The translations under genes and the position numbers were made by a program. A stretch of DNA of 64,000 nucleotides from Cochlodiniinecator piscidefendens (GTDB lineage Bacteria > Pseudomonadota > Alphaproteobacteria > Rhodobacterales > Rhodobacteraceae). The stretch lies in contig NZ_JAAOIE010000002.1 of the NCBI RefSeq assembly GCF_011326755.1, positions 744,001 through 808,000 of the forward strand, written 5' to 3'. Position 1 is the first letter of the stretch; the number at the start of each line of letters is the position of its first letter. Positions 53,052 through 63,610 of the stretch are shown here, in pieces. The notes under the pieces were generated by a model that was not told where the DNA came from, did no database searches, and saw only the letters and a program-made list of their open reading frames with translations.

Positions 53052-56009
53052 ATGACCGACCAACATAACAACGACCAACTCCACGCCTCCAGCTTTATGC
53101 AAGGTCATAACGCTGAATATTTGGAACAGCTTTACGCGCGATACGCCAATGACCCCAACGCAGTTGACGAGGCTTGGCAGGTCTTTTTTGCGTCCCTCGG
53201 CGATGGCGAAATTGACGTAAAACGCGAAGCCGCTGGCCCCTCTTGGGCACGGATGGACTGGCCCCCTGAACCCAACGATGATTTGACCCAAGCGCTCGAT
53301 GGTCAATGGGCCCCGGAAGAGGCGAAAGGCGCGGGCGACAAAATCAAAGCCAAAGCCGCTGAAAAAGGCGTCGAAGTTTCGGATGAGCAAATCAAACGCG
53401 CCGTGTTAGACAGTATTCGCGCACTAATGTTGATCCGCGCTTATCGGATTCGCGGCCACCTCGCCGCTGATCTTGATCCGCTCAAAATGCGTGATGAAAC
53501 CATTCGGCCTGAGCTTGATCCAAAAACCTACGGCTTTGCCGAAGCAGACATGGATCGCCCAATTTTCATTGATAACGTGCTTGGTCTTCAGGTTGCGTCA
53601 ATGCGCCAAATCGTCGACATCGTGAACCGCACCTACTGCGGTACGTTCGCGCTTCAGTACATGCATATTTCCAATCCAGCTGAATCATCATGGCTCAAAG
53701 AACGGATCGAAGGATACGGCAAAGAGATCGCATTTACCCGCGAAGGACGTAAAGCGATTTTAAATAGGCTGGTTGAGGCTGAAGGGTTCGAGAAATTCCT
53801 GCATGTTAAATACATGGGCACCAAACGCTTTGGTCTTGATGGTGGCGAAAGCCTGATCCCAGCAATGGAACAAATCATCAAACGCGGTGGTGCGCTTGGT
53901 GTGCGCGATATCATTATTGGCATGCCACACCGGGGCCGTTTGTCTGTACTGGCGAACGTGATGCAAAAACCCTACCGCGCAATTTTCAACGAATTCCAAG
54001 GCGGCAGCTTTAAGCCCGAAGATGTCGATGGTTCCGGAGATGTAAAGTATCACCTTGGCGCGTCATCAGATCGCGAATTTGCAGGGAACTCCGTTCACTT
54101 GTCGCTTACCGCGAACCCGTCGCACCTAGAGGCGGTTAATCCTGTTGTGATTGGTAAAGTACGCGCCAAGCAAGAACAATTGGGTGACACAGAGCGCACG
54201 CAAGTGATGCCAATTTTGCTGCATGGGGATGCGGCCTTTGCTGGCCAGGGCGTCGTTGCAGAATGTTTTGGTCTATCAGGTCTCGTGGGTCATAAAACCG
54301 GTGGCACGATGCATATCGTTGTGAACAACCAAATCGGGTTTACCACAGCGCCCCACTTCAGCCGATCGTCCCCCTACCCCACTGACATTGCCTTGATGGT
54401 TGAAGCCCCTATTTTCCATGTGAATGGCGATGATCCTGAGGCCGTGGTTCACGCCGCCCGTGTGGCGACGGAATTCCGTCAGAAATTCCACAAAGATGTG
54501 GTTTTGGATATCTTCTGCTATCGCCGCTTTGGGCACAATGAGGGGGATGAACCGATGTTCACCAACCCGCTCATGTATAAAACCATCAAAAAGCAAAAAA
54601 CCACACTGCAGCTTTATACAGAGCGTTTGGTGCGCGATGGCCTGATCCCCGAAGGCGAAATCGAGGATATGAAAGCGGCTTTCCAAGCACGTATGAACGA
54701 AGAGTTCGAAGCTGGAAAAGACTATAAGCCAAACAAAGCCGATTGGCTTGATGGTCGGTGGTCCCACCTTGATCGCAAGGACGAAGATTATCAACGTGGT
54801 CAAACCGCCATTTCACCCGACACCTTCGATCAGGTTGCAAGTGCGCTCACGCATGTTCCAGACGGATATCCACTGCATAAAACCGTCGGCCGTATGCTTG
54901 ACGCTAAGCAAAAAGCACTGGGCGAAGGCAGTGGCATTGATTGGGCAACCGGCGAAGCCTTGGCTTTTGGCTCGCTCTTAACCGAAGGGTTTCCAGTACG
55001 CCTATCAGGCCAAGACGCCACACGCGGGACGTTTTCGCATCGCCATTCTGGCCTTGTAAACCAAGACACCGAAGAACGGTATTACCCGCTAAACCACATC
55101 AAGGCGGGTCAATCCAAATACGAAGTGATCGATTCAATGCTGTCGGAATATGCAGTTTTGGGTTTTGAATATGGCTACACCTTGGCTGAACCGAATGCAC
55201 TGACCTTGTGGGAAGCGCAGTTTGGCGACTTCGCAAATGGTGCGCAAATCATGTTTGACCAATTCATCAGCTCTGGCGAAAGCAAATGGCTGCGGATGTC
55301 AGGCCTGACTGTATTGCTGCCTCATGGGTTCGAAGGCCAAGGGCCAGAACACTCATCTGCGCGACTAGAACGGTTCTTGCAAATGTGCGGCGGCGACAAC
55401 TGGATTGTTGCGAACTGCACGACACCAGCCAACTATTTCCACATTCTACGTCGCCAGCTGCATCGGTCTTTCCGTAAACCGCTGATCATGATGACACCAA
55501 AATCACTGCTGCGTCATAAAATGGCGGTATCTACGAAAGAAGACTTCACCGATGGTTCATCGTTCCACCGCATTTTGTGGGATGACGCACAAAAGGGGAA
55601 TTCAGATACCTCATTGCAGGGCGATGACAAAATCAAACGTGTCGTTATGTGTTCTGGCAAAGTGTACTACGATTTGCTTGAAGAACGCGACAATCGGGGC
55701 ATCGATGATGTCTATCTGATGCGCGTGGAACAATACTATCCGGTTCCTGCCATGTCCTTGGTGAACGAGCTTAGCCGCTTCAAAAATGCTGAAATCGTTT
55801 GGTGCCAAGAAGAACCAAAAAACCAAGGGGCCTGGACCTTTATCGAACCCAATATCGAATGGGTCTTGTCGCGCATTTCGGGACATGCCTCCAGTCGACC
55901 AATTTATGCCGGGCGTCCTGCCTCTGCGTCGCCCGCTACGGGCCTCGCTTCCCAACACAAAGCACAACAAAAAGCGCTCGTTGATGACGCGCTGACCATC
56001 AAAGGGTAA
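53052..56009 (+). CDS. sucA: 2-oxoglutarate dehydrogenase E1 component
   Basis: Thiamine-diphosphate enzyme that decarboxylates 2-oxoglutarate and passes the succinyl group to the lipoyl arm of SucB. 985 residues, usual length. N-terminal [18 protein letters not shown] (E2-binding region), [29 protein letters not shown] and NNQIGFTT (thiamine-diphosphate site), [12 protein letters not shown], and transketolase-like C-terminal [26 protein letters not shown] precedes the ATG. Five bases lie between it and sucB. Confidence 0.97.
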   Translation: MTDQHNNDQLHASSFMQGHNAEYLEQLYARYANDPNAVDEAWQVFFASLGDGEIDVKREAAGPSWARMDWPPEPNDDLTQALDGQWAPEEAKGAGDKIKAKAAEKGVEVSDEQIKRAVLDSIRALMLIRAYRIRGHLAADLDPLKMRDETIRPELDPKTYGFAEADMDRPIFIDNVLGLQVASMRQIVDIVNRTYCGTFALQYMHISNPAESSWLKERIEGYGKEIAFTREGRKAILNRLVEAEGFEKFLHVKYMGTKRFGLDGGESLIPAMEQIIKRGGALGVRDIIIGMPHRGRLSVLANVMQKPYRAIFNEFQGGSFKPEDVDGSGDVKYHLGASSDREFAGNSVHLSLTANPSHLEAVNPVVIGKVRAKQEQLGDTERTQVMPILLHGDAAFAGQGVVAECFGLSGLVGHKTGGTMHIVVNNQIGFTTAPHFSRSSPYPTDIALMVEAPIFHVNGDDPEAVVHAARVATEFRQKFHKDVVLDIFCYRRFGHNEGDEPMFTNPLMYKTIKKQKTTLQLYTERLVRDGLIPEGEIEDMKAAFQARMNEEFEAGKDYKPNKADWLDGRWSHLDRKDEDYQRGQTAISPDTFDQVASALTHVPDGYPLHKTVGRMLDAKQKALGEGSGIDWATGEALAFGSLLTEGFPVRLSGQDATRGTFSHRHSGLVNQDTEERYYPLNHIKAGQSKYEVIDSMLSEYAVLGFEYGYTLAEPNALTLWEAQFGDFANGAQIMFDQFISSGESKWLRMSGLTVLLPHGFEGQGPEHSSARLERFLQMCGGDNWIVANCTTPANYFHILRRQLHRSFRKPLIMMTPKSLLRHKMAVSTKEDFTDGSSFHRILWDDAQKGNSDTSLQGDDKIKRVVMCSGKVYYDLLEERDNRGIDDVYLMRVEQYYPVPAMSLVNELSRFKNAEIVWCQEEPKNQGAWTFIEPNIEWVLSRISGHASSRPIYAGRPASASPATGLASQHKAQQKALVDDALTIKG

Positions 56010-56014
56010 TTATC

Positions 56015-57541
56015 ATGAGCACCGAAGTACGTGTCCCAACGCTGGGCGAGAGCGTCACAGAAGCCACCGTCGCAACATGGTTCAAAAAGCCGGGCGACGC
56101 CGTCGCTGTGGATGAAATGCTGTGCGAACTCGAAACTGACAAAGTAACGGTAGAAGTCCCTTCCCCTGTTGCGGGGACCTTAGGCGAAATCGTCGCATCT
56201 GAGGGCGACACTGTTGGTGTTTCAGCCCTTTTGGCCACCATAGCCGAAGGCGCAGCAAGTGCGACGGCACCTGCCGCCGCTGCATCCCCTGTAGCTGAAA
56301 CACCCGCCGAAACAGGCGGATCGGTCGATGTTATGGTTCCGACCTTGGGTGAATCCGTAACTGAGGCCACCGTCGCCAGTTGGTTCAAGGCCGTCGGTGA
56401 CACCGTTGCCCAAGACGAGATGTTGTGTGAATTGGAAACCGATAAGGTTTCTGTCGAAGTTCCCGCTCCAGCGGCGGGTGTGTTGACAGAAATTATCGCA
56501 GCTGAGGGTGCAACCGTTGAAGCGGCTGCCAAATTGGCTGTTATTTCCTCTAGTGGGGGCGCGAGCGTTGCAGTTCCTAATAGCAACGACTCGAACAACT
56601 CAGACGTTGTTATTTTCCAAGACGGAAAAGACGTTGAAAACGCCCCCTCAGCCAACAAATTGATGGCTGAAGCCGGTCTGACTGCTGGTTCTGTAGCCGG
56701 CACTGGTCGTGATGGTCGCGTGATGAAAGAAGACGTACAAAAAGCAATCGCCGCAGGCACAGCTGCCGTTACGACAAGCGGCGCCTCAACCCCAGCACCT
56801 GCCGCCGCCGCCCCACGTGCGCCGGTCGCTGCCGGAGACGCAAGTCGTGAAGAACGCGTAAAGATGACGCGTCTGCGTCAGACGATTGCCCGTCGTTTAA
56901 AAGAGAGCCAAAACACCGCGGCCATGTTGACCACCTACAATGAGGTCGACATGACCGAAGTGATGGCCCTGCGAAACGAGTACAAAGATCTATTTTTGAA
57001 AAAGCATGGCGTGAAGCTCGGCTTTATGTCGTTCTTTACCAAAGCCTGTATCCACGCCTTGAAAGAGGTCCCTGAGGTGAACGCCGAAATCGACGGCACC
57101 GATGTTGTTTACAAAAACTACGTCCACATGGGTATTGCTGCGGGCACACCAACAGGCCTAGTTGTTCCTGTCATTCGTGATGCAGATGCGATGTCTTTTG
57201 CTGGTATTGAGAAAGCCATTGCGGAAAAAGGCGCGCGCGCGCGCGACGGTAAACTCAGCATGGAAGAGATGCAAGGTGGATCCTTCACCATTTCCAATGG
57301 CGGCGTTTACGGATCATTGATGTCTTCGCCCATCTTGAACCCACCACAATCGGGTATTCTGGGCATGCACAAAATCCAAGACCGCCCAATGGCGATCAAT
57401 GGCCAAGTGGTGATCCGCCCGATGATGTATCTCGCATTGTCATATGACCACCGTATCGTTGACGGCAAAGGGGCTGTTACCTTCCTTGTGCGGGTAAAAG
57501 AAGCCCTAGAAGACCCGCGTAGGTTGCTTATGGATTTGTAA
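56015..57541 (+). CDS. sucB: 2-oxoglutarate dehydrogenase E2 component with two lipoyl domains
   Basis: Dihydrolipoyl succinyltransferase core of the complex. 508 residues, longer than the ~405 of E. coli because the lipoyl domain is duplicated: lipoyl Lys43 in [10 protein letters not shown] and Lys144 in [10 protein letters not shown], each followed by an Ala/Pro-rich linker. A peripheral-subunit-binding domain follows ([12 protein letters not shown]), then the catalytic domain with [14 protein letters not shown] (His and Asp of HxxxDG). A hairpin (57554-57581) without T-run lies after the stop. Confidence 0.96.
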   Translation: MSTEVRVPTLGESVTEATVATWFKKPGDAVAVDEMLCELETDKVTVEVPSPVAGTLGEIVASEGDTVGVSALLATIAEGAASATAPAAAASPVAETPAETGGSVDVMVPTLGESVTEATVASWFKAVGDTVAQDEMLCELETDKVSVEVPAPAAGVLTEIIAAEGATVEAAAKLAVISSSGGASVAVPNSNDSNNSDVVIFQDGKDVENAPSANKLMAEAGLTAGSVAGTGRDGRVMKEDVQKAIAAGTAAVTTSGASTPAPAAAAPRAPVAAGDASREERVKMTRLRQTIARRLKESQNTAAMLTTYNEVDMTEVMALRNEYKDLFLKKHGVKLGFMSFFTKACIHALKEVPEVNAEIDGTDVVYKNYVHMGIAAGTPTGLVVPVIRDADAMSFAGIEKAIAEKGARARDGKLSMEEMQGGSFTISNGGVYGSLMSSPILNPPQSGILGMHKIQDRPMAINGQVVIRPMMYLALSYDHRIVDGKGAVTFLVRVKEALEDPRRLLMDL

Positions 57542-57620
57542 TCGAATACTTCTCCCGCTCAATCACTCTTTTGTGAGCGGGTAAAAGTATATGTACAAAT
57601 TCAGTTTCAAGGAACTACCA

Positions 57621-58124
57621 ATGAAACCTACCTTCACCACTTTGCTGGCCTCAATATTAATACTTGCAGGCTGCGCAGGCACAGAAATTACACAAGCCCC
57701 TGTTCAATTTAGCGCAACCCAAGCATTGAACGAAAAGGGCATCACTGATTTCACAGCGCGCACTTATGTAAGAGAGGAAGGGCAGCGTCGGGAGGTTTCT
57801 GGAATTCCATGTCGTTTTTCTGCGCCGGGCTTTAGCGCATCTTTCACAACACCAGCTGTTGTTATGACCCCAGACATGGGCGGACGTACGCCATCAGGGT
57901 CAATCACTTGTACCTACCAAGGGCAAGAAAAACTCGTGGTAATGAGAGCCATCAACCAAACCACCGCAGAAATTCAAGCAAATGCAAATGCTGCAGGCGC
58001 AGGTGCTGGGCTGATCGGGGTGATCGTATCCGGTATTTCTGCCTCAACTCAAATGAGCCGCCGCGACGCCAATCTCGATATATATGGATATCAGAACGTC
58101 GCAGTTCAGTTTGAAATAGAATGA
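57621..58124 (+). CDS. Lipoprotein of unknown function between sucB and lpd
   Basis: 167 residues from ATG 57621, chosen because AAGGA lies seven bases upstream and a lipoprotein signal begins there ([11 protein letters not shown], lipobox LAGC). The mature part contains two Cys ([18 protein letters not shown]), an Ala/Gly-rich hydrophobic stretch [20 protein letters not shown] that could enter a membrane, and a C-terminal beta-like tail. No family recognised. 79 bp after sucB and 82 bp before lpd in the same direction. Confidence 0.75.
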   Translation: MKPTFTTLLASILILAGCAGTEITQAPVQFSATQALNEKGITDFTARTYVREEGQRREVSGIPCRFSAPGFSASFTTPAVVMTPDMGGRTPSGSITCTYQGQEKLVVMRAINQTTAEIQANANAAGAGAGLIGVIVSGISASTQMSRRDANLDIYGYQNVAVQFEIE

Positions 58125-58206
58125 ACACAACGACCTAAAATTTGTATGGGCGAGGAAACTAACAACTTTCCACTGCCCATACACAACCCTAATCAAGGAG
58201 ATACCC

Positions 58207-59595
58207 ATGGCAGACTATGACGTCATCATCATCGGCGGTGGACCAGGTGGCTATGTTTGCGCCATTCGCTGCGCGCAGCTTGGGCTTAAAACAGCATGTG
58301 TCGAAGGACGTGACGCGCTCGGTGGGACCTGCTTGAATGTTGGGTGTATTCCGTCGAAAGCCCTGCTTCATGCTTCACATTCGCTTCACGAAGCCGAACA
58401 CAATTTTGCAAAAATGGGCCTAAAAGGTAAATCACCCTCCGTCGACTGGGATCAGATGAAGGCCTACAAAGAAGATGTGATTGGCCAAAACACCAAAGGC
58501 ATTGAATTTCTGTTTAAGAAGAACAAAGTCGATTGGATCAAAGGCTGGGGCTCCATCCCTGCTGCTGGCCAAGTAAAGGTAGGCGATGAGGTTCACACTG
58601 CCAAAAACATCGTGATTGCCACCGGCTCTGAGGCTTCTTCTCTTCCGGGCATAGAGGTGGATGAGGAAATGATCATGACCTCGACCGGTGCACTTGATCT
58701 ACCAAAAGTGCCACGCAAAATGGTGGTGATTGGCGCCGGTGTAATCGGCCTTGAAATGGGGTCAGTATACGCGCGTCTCGGATCAGAAGTGACAGTGGTT
58801 GAGTTCCTGGATCAGGTGACGCCCGGTATGGACGGTGAAATCGCCAAAACGTTCCAACGCACATTGAAAAAGCAGGGGCTAAAATTCGTGATGGGTGCCG
58901 CAGTGCAATCTGTTGAGAAATTGAAAACCAAAGCCAAGGTGCACTACAAGCTACGAAAAAACGACAAAGAGGACATGATCGAAGCCGATGTTGTTCTTGT
59001 CGCGACGGGCCGTCGTCCATTCACCGATGGGCTGGGTCTAGATGCATTGGGTGTCACACTCTCGCCGCGGGGTCAGGTGGCAACCAATGACCATTGGGCA
59101 ACAAATATTGATGGTATCTACGCGATTGGCGACGCGATTGATGGCCCCATGCTCGCTCACAAAGCAGAAGACGAAGGCATGGCAGTTGCCGAAGTCATCG
59201 CAGGCAAAAAAGGCCATGTGAATTACAATGTTATTCCTGGTGTCGTTTACACAAACCCCGAAGTTGCTGCGGTAGGTCAAACCGAAGAGCAACTGAAAGA
59301 TGCGGGTCACGCCTACAAGGTTGGCAAATTTTCCTTTATGGGTAATGGCCGTGCAAAAGCGATGTTCGCGGGCGAAGGCTTTGTGAAAATATTGGTTGAT
59401 GCGGAAACGGATCGCATTCTTGGCGCGCATATCTTAGGCCCGCAAGCAGGTGAAATGATCCACGAAATCTGCGTCGCAATGGAGTTCGGCGCATCTGCAC
59501 AGGATATCGCGCTCACGTGTCACGCTCACCCAACTTGTTCTGAGGCAGTCCGCGAAGCAGCCCTCGCTTGCGGCGACGGTGCTATCCACGCTTAA
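58207..59595 (+). CDS. lpd: Dihydrolipoyl dehydrogenase (E3)
   Basis: FAD enzyme that reoxidises dihydrolipoamide of 2-oxoacid dehydrogenases with NAD. 462 residues. FAD motif [20 protein letters not shown] is at the start; the redox disulfide is in [13 protein letters not shown] (about residues 39-51); NAD site [37 protein letters not shown]-terminal active-site His-Glu in [22 protein letters not shown] precedes the ATG. Last gene of the suc cluster. Confidence 0.97.
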   Translation: MADYDVIIIGGGPGGYVCAIRCAQLGLKTACVEGRDALGGTCLNVGCIPSKALLHASHSLHEAEHNFAKMGLKGKSPSVDWDQMKAYKEDVIGQNTKGIEFLFKKNKVDWIKGWGSIPAAGQVKVGDEVHTAKNIVIATGSEASSLPGIEVDEEMIMTSTGALDLPKVPRKMVVIGAGVIGLEMGSVYARLGSEVTVVEFLDQVTPGMDGEIAKTFQRTLKKQGLKFVMGAAVQSVEKLKTKAKVHYKLRKNDKEDMIEADVVLVATGRRPFTDGLGLDALGVTLSPRGQVATNDHWATNIDGIYAIGDAIDGPMLAHKAEDEGMAVAEVIAGKKGHVNYNVIPGVVYTNPEVAAVGQTEEQLKDAGHAYKVGKFSFMGNGRAKAMFAGEGFVKILVDAETDRILGAHILGPQAGEMIHEICVAMEFGASAQDIALTCHAHPTCSEAVREAALACGDGAIHA

Positions 59596-59618
59596 CTGCG
59601 GAACATTCAAGAGAACCC

Positions 59619-59651
59619 AACACCGGGAGCCTTAGCTTGGCTCTCGGTGTT
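59619..59651 (+). terminator. Hairpin after lpd, possible terminator
   Basis: Stem AACACCGGGAGCC (59619-59631) / GGCTCTCGGTGTT (59639-59651), 13 pairs including one G-U, with a 7-nt loop, 23 bases after the lpd stop. No T-run follows, so it may work with another factor or protect the mRNA end. Confidence 0.55.
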
Positions 59652-59717
59652 GAAAGTTGGAGGCTGCTTTGTGATAGGCGATTATCGACCAAATAATCGT
59701 CACAAGAACTGTTCTTC

Positions 59718-59764
59718 CTAATTTTGCGAAACTCCGACACAACGGAAGAAATTTCGCAAATTAG
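59718..59764. repeat. Long imperfect inverted repeat between lpd and ridA
   Basis: Outer arms CTAATTTTGCGAAA (59718-59731) and TTTCGCAAATTAG (59752-59764) match except for one extra T, and an inner CCG/CGG pair lies near the loop. The right arm ends two bases before the ridA stop codon on the minus strand. It could be the ridA terminator (no T-run) or a small palindromic repeat unit. Confidence 0.5.
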
Positions 59765-59766
59765 AA

Positions 59767-60111
59767 TTACTCGGCAACTGCAGCTGTCACGATGATTTCG
59801 ACCATCAGTTCTGCACGGGCGAGCTTTGCTTCGCCGCAAGCACGTGCCGGGGCAAAACCGGTTGGGACCCATGCATTCCAAACTTTGTTCATTTCGGAAA
59901 AGTAAGACATATCAGACAGCCAAATCACGGCTTGCAGCATATGTTCGCGAGAGGACCCAGCTTCGGTCAAAGCAGCATCTACGCGGCGCAAGACCTCTTC
60001 GGTTTGTACGGTGATATTTTCACCTTCACCCACTTGGCCGCTGAGATAAACAACGCCGTTGTGCTTTACGATTTTGCTAGAGCGTTCAGTGGTTGAAATA
60101 CGTTCAATCAT
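59767..60111 (-). CDS. RidA family (reactive intermediate deaminase) protein
   Basis: 114 residues of the YjgF/YER057c/UK114 superfamily. RidA hydrolyses reactive enamine/imine intermediates made by PLP enzymes. Visible: [40 protein letters not shown], and the C-terminal block [20 protein letters not shown], where the Arg after Ala-Pro-Ala is the catalytic Arg of active RidA proteins. It may be of a RidA subgroup rather than archetypal RidA, since the ARACGEA segment differs from ARSAV. Transcribed alone after the glxA-type gene. Confidence 0.87.
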   Translation of the reverse strand: MIERISTTERSSKIVKHNGVVYLSGQVGEGENITVQTEEVLRRVDAALTEAGSSREHMLQAVIWLSDMSYFSEMNKVWNAWVPTGFAPARACGEAKLARAELMVEIIVTAAVAE

Positions 60112-60176
60112 GTTTTTTTCCGATCCTTTTCACGTTGCATCACATGTCTCCTGCGAAGGCAAAAAAATCAATGCAA

Positions 60177-61199
60177 TTAATAGTGCTGCGCGCTGAAACG
60201 TGCCGGGCTAATTCCGTATTTTGCACGGAACAGCCTTGCAAAATGCACCGCGTTTCCAAACCCGGCGGCCATACAAACCTGTGCCACGGTCATGTCCGTT
60301 TCCAACAATAATGCCCGCGCGCGCGCGAGACGAAGCCCGCTTAGAAACTGAGCTGGTGACGCCCCTGTATATTTTTTAAATAAACGTTCCATCTGACGCC
60401 GCGAAATTCCATGATCTTGGGCCAATATCCCCAGGTCGATGTCATCTTCTAGACTGTTTTCTATACTCTCAACGATGGCTAACAACTTTGGATGTCGCGT
60501 CCCTAATACATAAGAACTGCGCAGTTTCTGCAATTGATCTCCAGAGCGATGATAAGGGTGTATACACATGTCCATAACCGCATGAAAAAGGTCAAACCCA
60601 TATTCATCCAGGATCAATTTCAACATTAAATCCGTTGCAGAGGCCCCTCCGCTACTGGTCATGATGCGTTTATCTATCGTGTAGAGCTTTTCCAGAGGTT
60701 TCAGAGTCGGAAAATTGGCCGAAAATGCAGGTTCATTTTCCCAATGCAACGTAAATTGATGCCCCTGTAAAATCCCAGCTTTGGCAAGCGTATATGCCCC
60801 TGTGCATAATCCACCTACAACGCCGCCGTGCCGCCATCCTTCGCGCACCCATGCGGCAACCCGATCTGAGCAAGAGCGTTCGGGTTCAACCCCTGAACAG
60901 ACCAAAATCGTCGCCCCTTTTGGCACGGTGCCAAGCGGCGCATCCACCTGAATAGGGACGCCATTGGAGCAATCGACAGGCTTACCCTCCTCTGATCGGG
61001 TTTCCCATGTGTATAACGCCTGCCCTGTAAGTTGGTTGGCAATCCGCAGAGGTTCAATTGCAGAGCTGAATGCAAGCATCGACAGCTTAGGCAATAAGAT
61101 AAACACAAAATGCTGCGTCTTCACATTTTCAGGCGGAGAAACCTGCGCCACCCCGCGCGGCACATAGGATCTGTCTTCTGGTGTATCAGTCTGGCCCAT
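60177..61199 (-). CDS. GlxA family AraC-type transcriptional regulator
   Basis: 340 residues from ATG 61199 (AGGA eight bases before it; the frame extends to 61319 but would overlap the divergent gene). N-terminal DJ-1/PfpI-like domain: FVFILLPKLSMLAFSSAIEP, GVVGGLCTGAYTLAKAGIL with Cys at the nucleophile elbow. C-terminal AraC domain with two HTHs (LGILAQDHGISRRQMERLF and TVAQVCMAAGFGNAVHFARL). Family members control glycine betaine, choline or arginine catabolism. Target unknown; the RidA gene 66 bp downstream could be co-transcribed. Confidence 0.88.
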   Translation of the reverse strand: MGQTDTPEDRSYVPRGVAQVSPPENVKTQHFVFILLPKLSMLAFSSAIEPLRIANQLTGQALYTWETRSEEGKPVDCSNGVPIQVDAPLGTVPKGATILVCSGVEPERSCSDRVAAWVREGWRHGGVVGGLCTGAYTLAKAGILQGHQFTLHWENEPAFSANFPTLKPLEKLYTIDKRIMTSSGGASATDLMLKLILDEYGFDLFHAVMDMCIHPYHRSGDQLQKLRSSYVLGTRHPKLLAIVESIENSLEDDIDLGILAQDHGISRRQMERLFKKYTGASPAQFLSGLRLARARALLLETDMTVAQVCMAAGFGNAVHFARLFRAKYGISPARFSAQHY

Positions 61200-61287
61200 A
61201 TTTATCATCCTAAAGCCAACCAAGGGTGACATCCATCTTTTGTACAGGTAGCCTGATTTTCGTAACAATGAAAAGTAGGGATCAACC

Positions 61288-62325
61288 GTGCGTGTCATAG
61301 CCATCACAACCATGCGCAATGAAGCGCCACATTGTTTGGAATGGTTTGCACATCACCAATCCATCGGGATTGAGCATTTCATCGTGTATTCGAATGATTG
61401 CGACGACGGAACCACCGAAATATTGGATCGTTTACAATCCATTGGCTTGGTAAGTCACATCCCGCAACCTGCCCCCAAGGGGCGGAAATCTATTCAATGG
61501 CAAGCGTTAAAGCACGCGCAATCTCACCCAAAACTCGCCTCTGCCGATTGGGCAACCGTCATTGATTGCGATGAATTCATAAATTTGCGGGCACCTTTTG
61601 AGACTATCCAAGACCTTATCTCAGCATTCCCTGAGGGGAGCGATGCAATCGCCATGCGCTGGAGGTTATTTGGGAACAATGGGCACATCTCAGCCCCAAT
61701 GCTGACAACCACACAGGCCTACACAAGCGCCGCCCCAGAGCGGATCAACCTGCCACTTGCGCATTTTTTTAAAAGCCTCTTTCGCGTCAAAGCTTTTCGA
61801 CAGTTGGGTATCCATCGCCCAAAACACCGAAAAAGCAAACCTGCACAATGGGTAGACGGTGATGGCAGCATTTTACCCAAAGAATTTGCAACCGATGACG
61901 ACAGAATTAATCTCTTTGGATATCCGGGCGGTAGCGCATTGGTTCAACTCAATCATTACTCGATACGCTCCACTCAAAATTTCATAACCAAACGCGCAAG
62001 GGGCCTGCCCAATAAACGCAGCCGAGAAATTGGGCTCGAATATTGGGTTGAACGTAATTTCAATACGGAAGAAGAAAGCAGTATCTCCAGACTGAACAAA
62101 ACATCGCAAAAGCACCTAACGACCCTTTTAGCAGACAATATGTTGAGCCAACTCCACTCCGACGCAATCAACTGGCACCAACGTAGTTTTGAACACGCAA
62201 TGCAAAACGCCGATTTGGTTCAATTGTTCTGGCACCTTACCCTAGCGGATCAGAGCACTCCTCCCCAACCAAACCTCGCACGCGCCCATCTCAGCCGATT
62301 GAGGTCACTCAACTCTTCCGCCTAA
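61288..62325 (+). CDS. Glycosyltransferase family 2-like protein
   Basis: 345 residues, beginning with GTG at 61288 (GTAGGG seven bases upstream). N-terminal VIAITTMRNEAPHCLEWFAH, IGIEHFIVYSNDCDDGTTE and the acidic metal motif VIDCDEFINLR are typical of the Glyco_tranf_2_4 group; KRARGLPNKRSREIGLEYW lies in the C-terminal half. No membrane segment. It probably works on a surface polysaccharide. Divergent from the glxA-type gene across 88 bp and 72 bp ahead of the sulfotransferase-like gene. Confidence 0.82.
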   Translation: MRVIAITTMRNEAPHCLEWFAHHQSIGIEHFIVYSNDCDDGTTEILDRLQSIGLVSHIPQPAPKGRKSIQWQALKHAQSHPKLASADWATVIDCDEFINLRAPFETIQDLISAFPEGSDAIAMRWRLFGNNGHISAPMLTTTQAYTSAAPERINLPLAHFFKSLFRVKAFRQLGIHRPKHRKSKPAQWVDGDGSILPKEFATDDDRINLFGYPGGSALVQLNHYSIRSTQNFITKRARGLPNKRSREIGLEYWVERNFNTEEESSISRLNKTSQKHLTTLLADNMLSQLHSDAINWHQRSFEHAMQNADLVQLFWHLTLADQSTPPQPNLARAHLSRLRSLNSSA

Positions 62326-62397
62326 ATTTCGTCAGGCTCCCGCTTTGTTTTTGTCTTATGGTTCTGTTATCATTTTTAATGAAAAACAGGACAACCC

Positions 62398-63294
62398 GTG
62401 AACGTTATGCACCATCGGCCAACAATCGTTTATCATCTCGGCGCTCCGCAAACCGACAATGATCTACTTGTCAAATCATTGCGTTGGGATACCGATTTAT
62501 TGGCTCAAAATGGTGTTGTCGCCCGAAAACCAAGCCAATACCGAAAGACAATTCAATCTTTTCTAGAACAGATGTCTGAAGGTTCCCTTTCGGAGGAACT
62601 TGAGATTGAATACCTGCAGAGCTTGACGAAGGTAGAACAGGTTGATCGCATATTGTTGTCCGACAGTAACTTTCTCGGGTTCCCCGCGTTCACATTCTCC
62701 GGAAATTCATTTTACGGCAGAGCGGACATAAAAACCCATAGGCTTCGTAATCTCACGCCAAACTGTCCTGTTGAGTTTTTTATTGCAATACGCGATCCAG
62801 CTACATTCGTCCCCGCCCTCGCAAACACCGGGGCACGTAAAGGTGACAAAAACTTTTTGGGCGGAATGAACCCGCTTGAGATTAAATGGTCGAATGTCAT
62901 CAATCTAATCAAACAAGCCAATCCCGATTGCCATATCACCGTCTGGGCCGATGAAGACAGCCCCATCTTATGGCCGACCTTGCTGCAAGAGTTTTCCGGC
63001 TTGGATCCTGCTGTTACTCTGCAAGGCAGTTCCGACATGTTGAGTTCTATAATGACTGAGGAAGGCACAAACCGACTCTCGGCTTATCTTGAAGAACATC
63101 CAAACCTCTCAATTCTTCAACGCAGGCGCATTTTTGCAATTTTCTTAGATAAATTTGCGGATCTCGATCAAATCGAAGAAGAAATTGAGCTCGAAGGCTG
63201 GAACACCCCCCTCATGGAAGCCCTAAGCGAACACTATGACGACGATATGTATGAAATTGAGCGCATGCAAAATGTTACCTTCATTACTCCATAA
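62398..63294 (+). CDS. Sulfotransferase-like protein of unknown function
   Basis: 298 residues from GTG 62398 (AGGA seven bases upstream). The N-terminal TIVYHLGAPQTDNDLLVKSL is laid out like the PAPS-binding loop of sulfotransferases (HxGxxKTGTT), but the Lys and second Thr are replaced (GAPQTDND), so PAPS binding is doubtful. A later FFIAIRDPATFVPAL resembles the 3'-phosphate-binding block. The rest is acidic and unrecognised. Follows the glycosyltransferase in the same direction, fitting a polysaccharide-decorating role. Confidence 0.62.
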   Translation: MNVMHHRPTIVYHLGAPQTDNDLLVKSLRWDTDLLAQNGVVARKPSQYRKTIQSFLEQMSEGSLSEELEIEYLQSLTKVEQVDRILLSDSNFLGFPAFTFSGNSFYGRADIKTHRLRNLTPNCPVEFFIAIRDPATFVPALANTGARKGDKNFLGGMNPLEIKWSNVINLIKQANPDCHITVWADEDSPILWPTLLQEFSGLDPAVTLQGSSDMLSSIMTEEGTNRLSAYLEEHPNLSILQRRRIFAIFLDKFADLDQIEEEIELEGWNTPLMEALSEHYDDDMYEIERMQNVTFITP

Positions 63295-63373
63295 TAAAAA
63301 ATTCGTTTGCAGGCCCTCGAAGTTGTAAAAAAGGACTTGTTCTTCCAATAGCTTCGCTGATAGACGGGTCAGC

Positions 63374-63463
63374 GGAGACGTGGCCGAGTGGTCGAAGGCG
63401 CTCCCCTGCTAAGGGAGTAGGCCCGGAAGGGTCTCGAGGGTTCGAATCCCTTCGTCTCCGCCA
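63374..63463 (+). tRNA. tRNA-Ser (anticodon GCT)
   Basis: 90 bases including the encoded CCA. The acceptor stem GGAGACG pairs with CGTCTCC, the D-arm begins TGGCCGAGTGG, the anticodon loop CTGCTAA has GCT at 63408-63410 (reads AGC/AGU), a long variable arm (class II tRNA) follows, and the T-arm contains GGTTCGAATCC. A truncated integrase gene lies 147 bp downstream, so the 3' end of this tRNA is the likely attachment site. Confidence 0.97.
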
Positions 63464-63610
63464 CCCACCATTTTCATTCAATTCTGTTGGTACTCATTCA
63501 ACCCCTTATGGGGCTGTTTTCGTTGATTTATCTGCATTCGTTGTTGCTTTTGGTTCCTCTTCGATTAGGCTCGTTTCAATTCATTGCGTGGTAGAAATCG
63601 TGGTATTTGA

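Noticed and set aside
57554-57581. Hairpin after sucB as a terminator
   Set aside because: 8-bp stem with a 12-nt loop and no T-run, and the cluster continues in the same direction; left as a note in the sucB entry.
63284-63481. 65-residue minus-strand ORF over the tRNA
   Set aside because: It is antisense to tRNA-Ser for most of its length; a chance frame.
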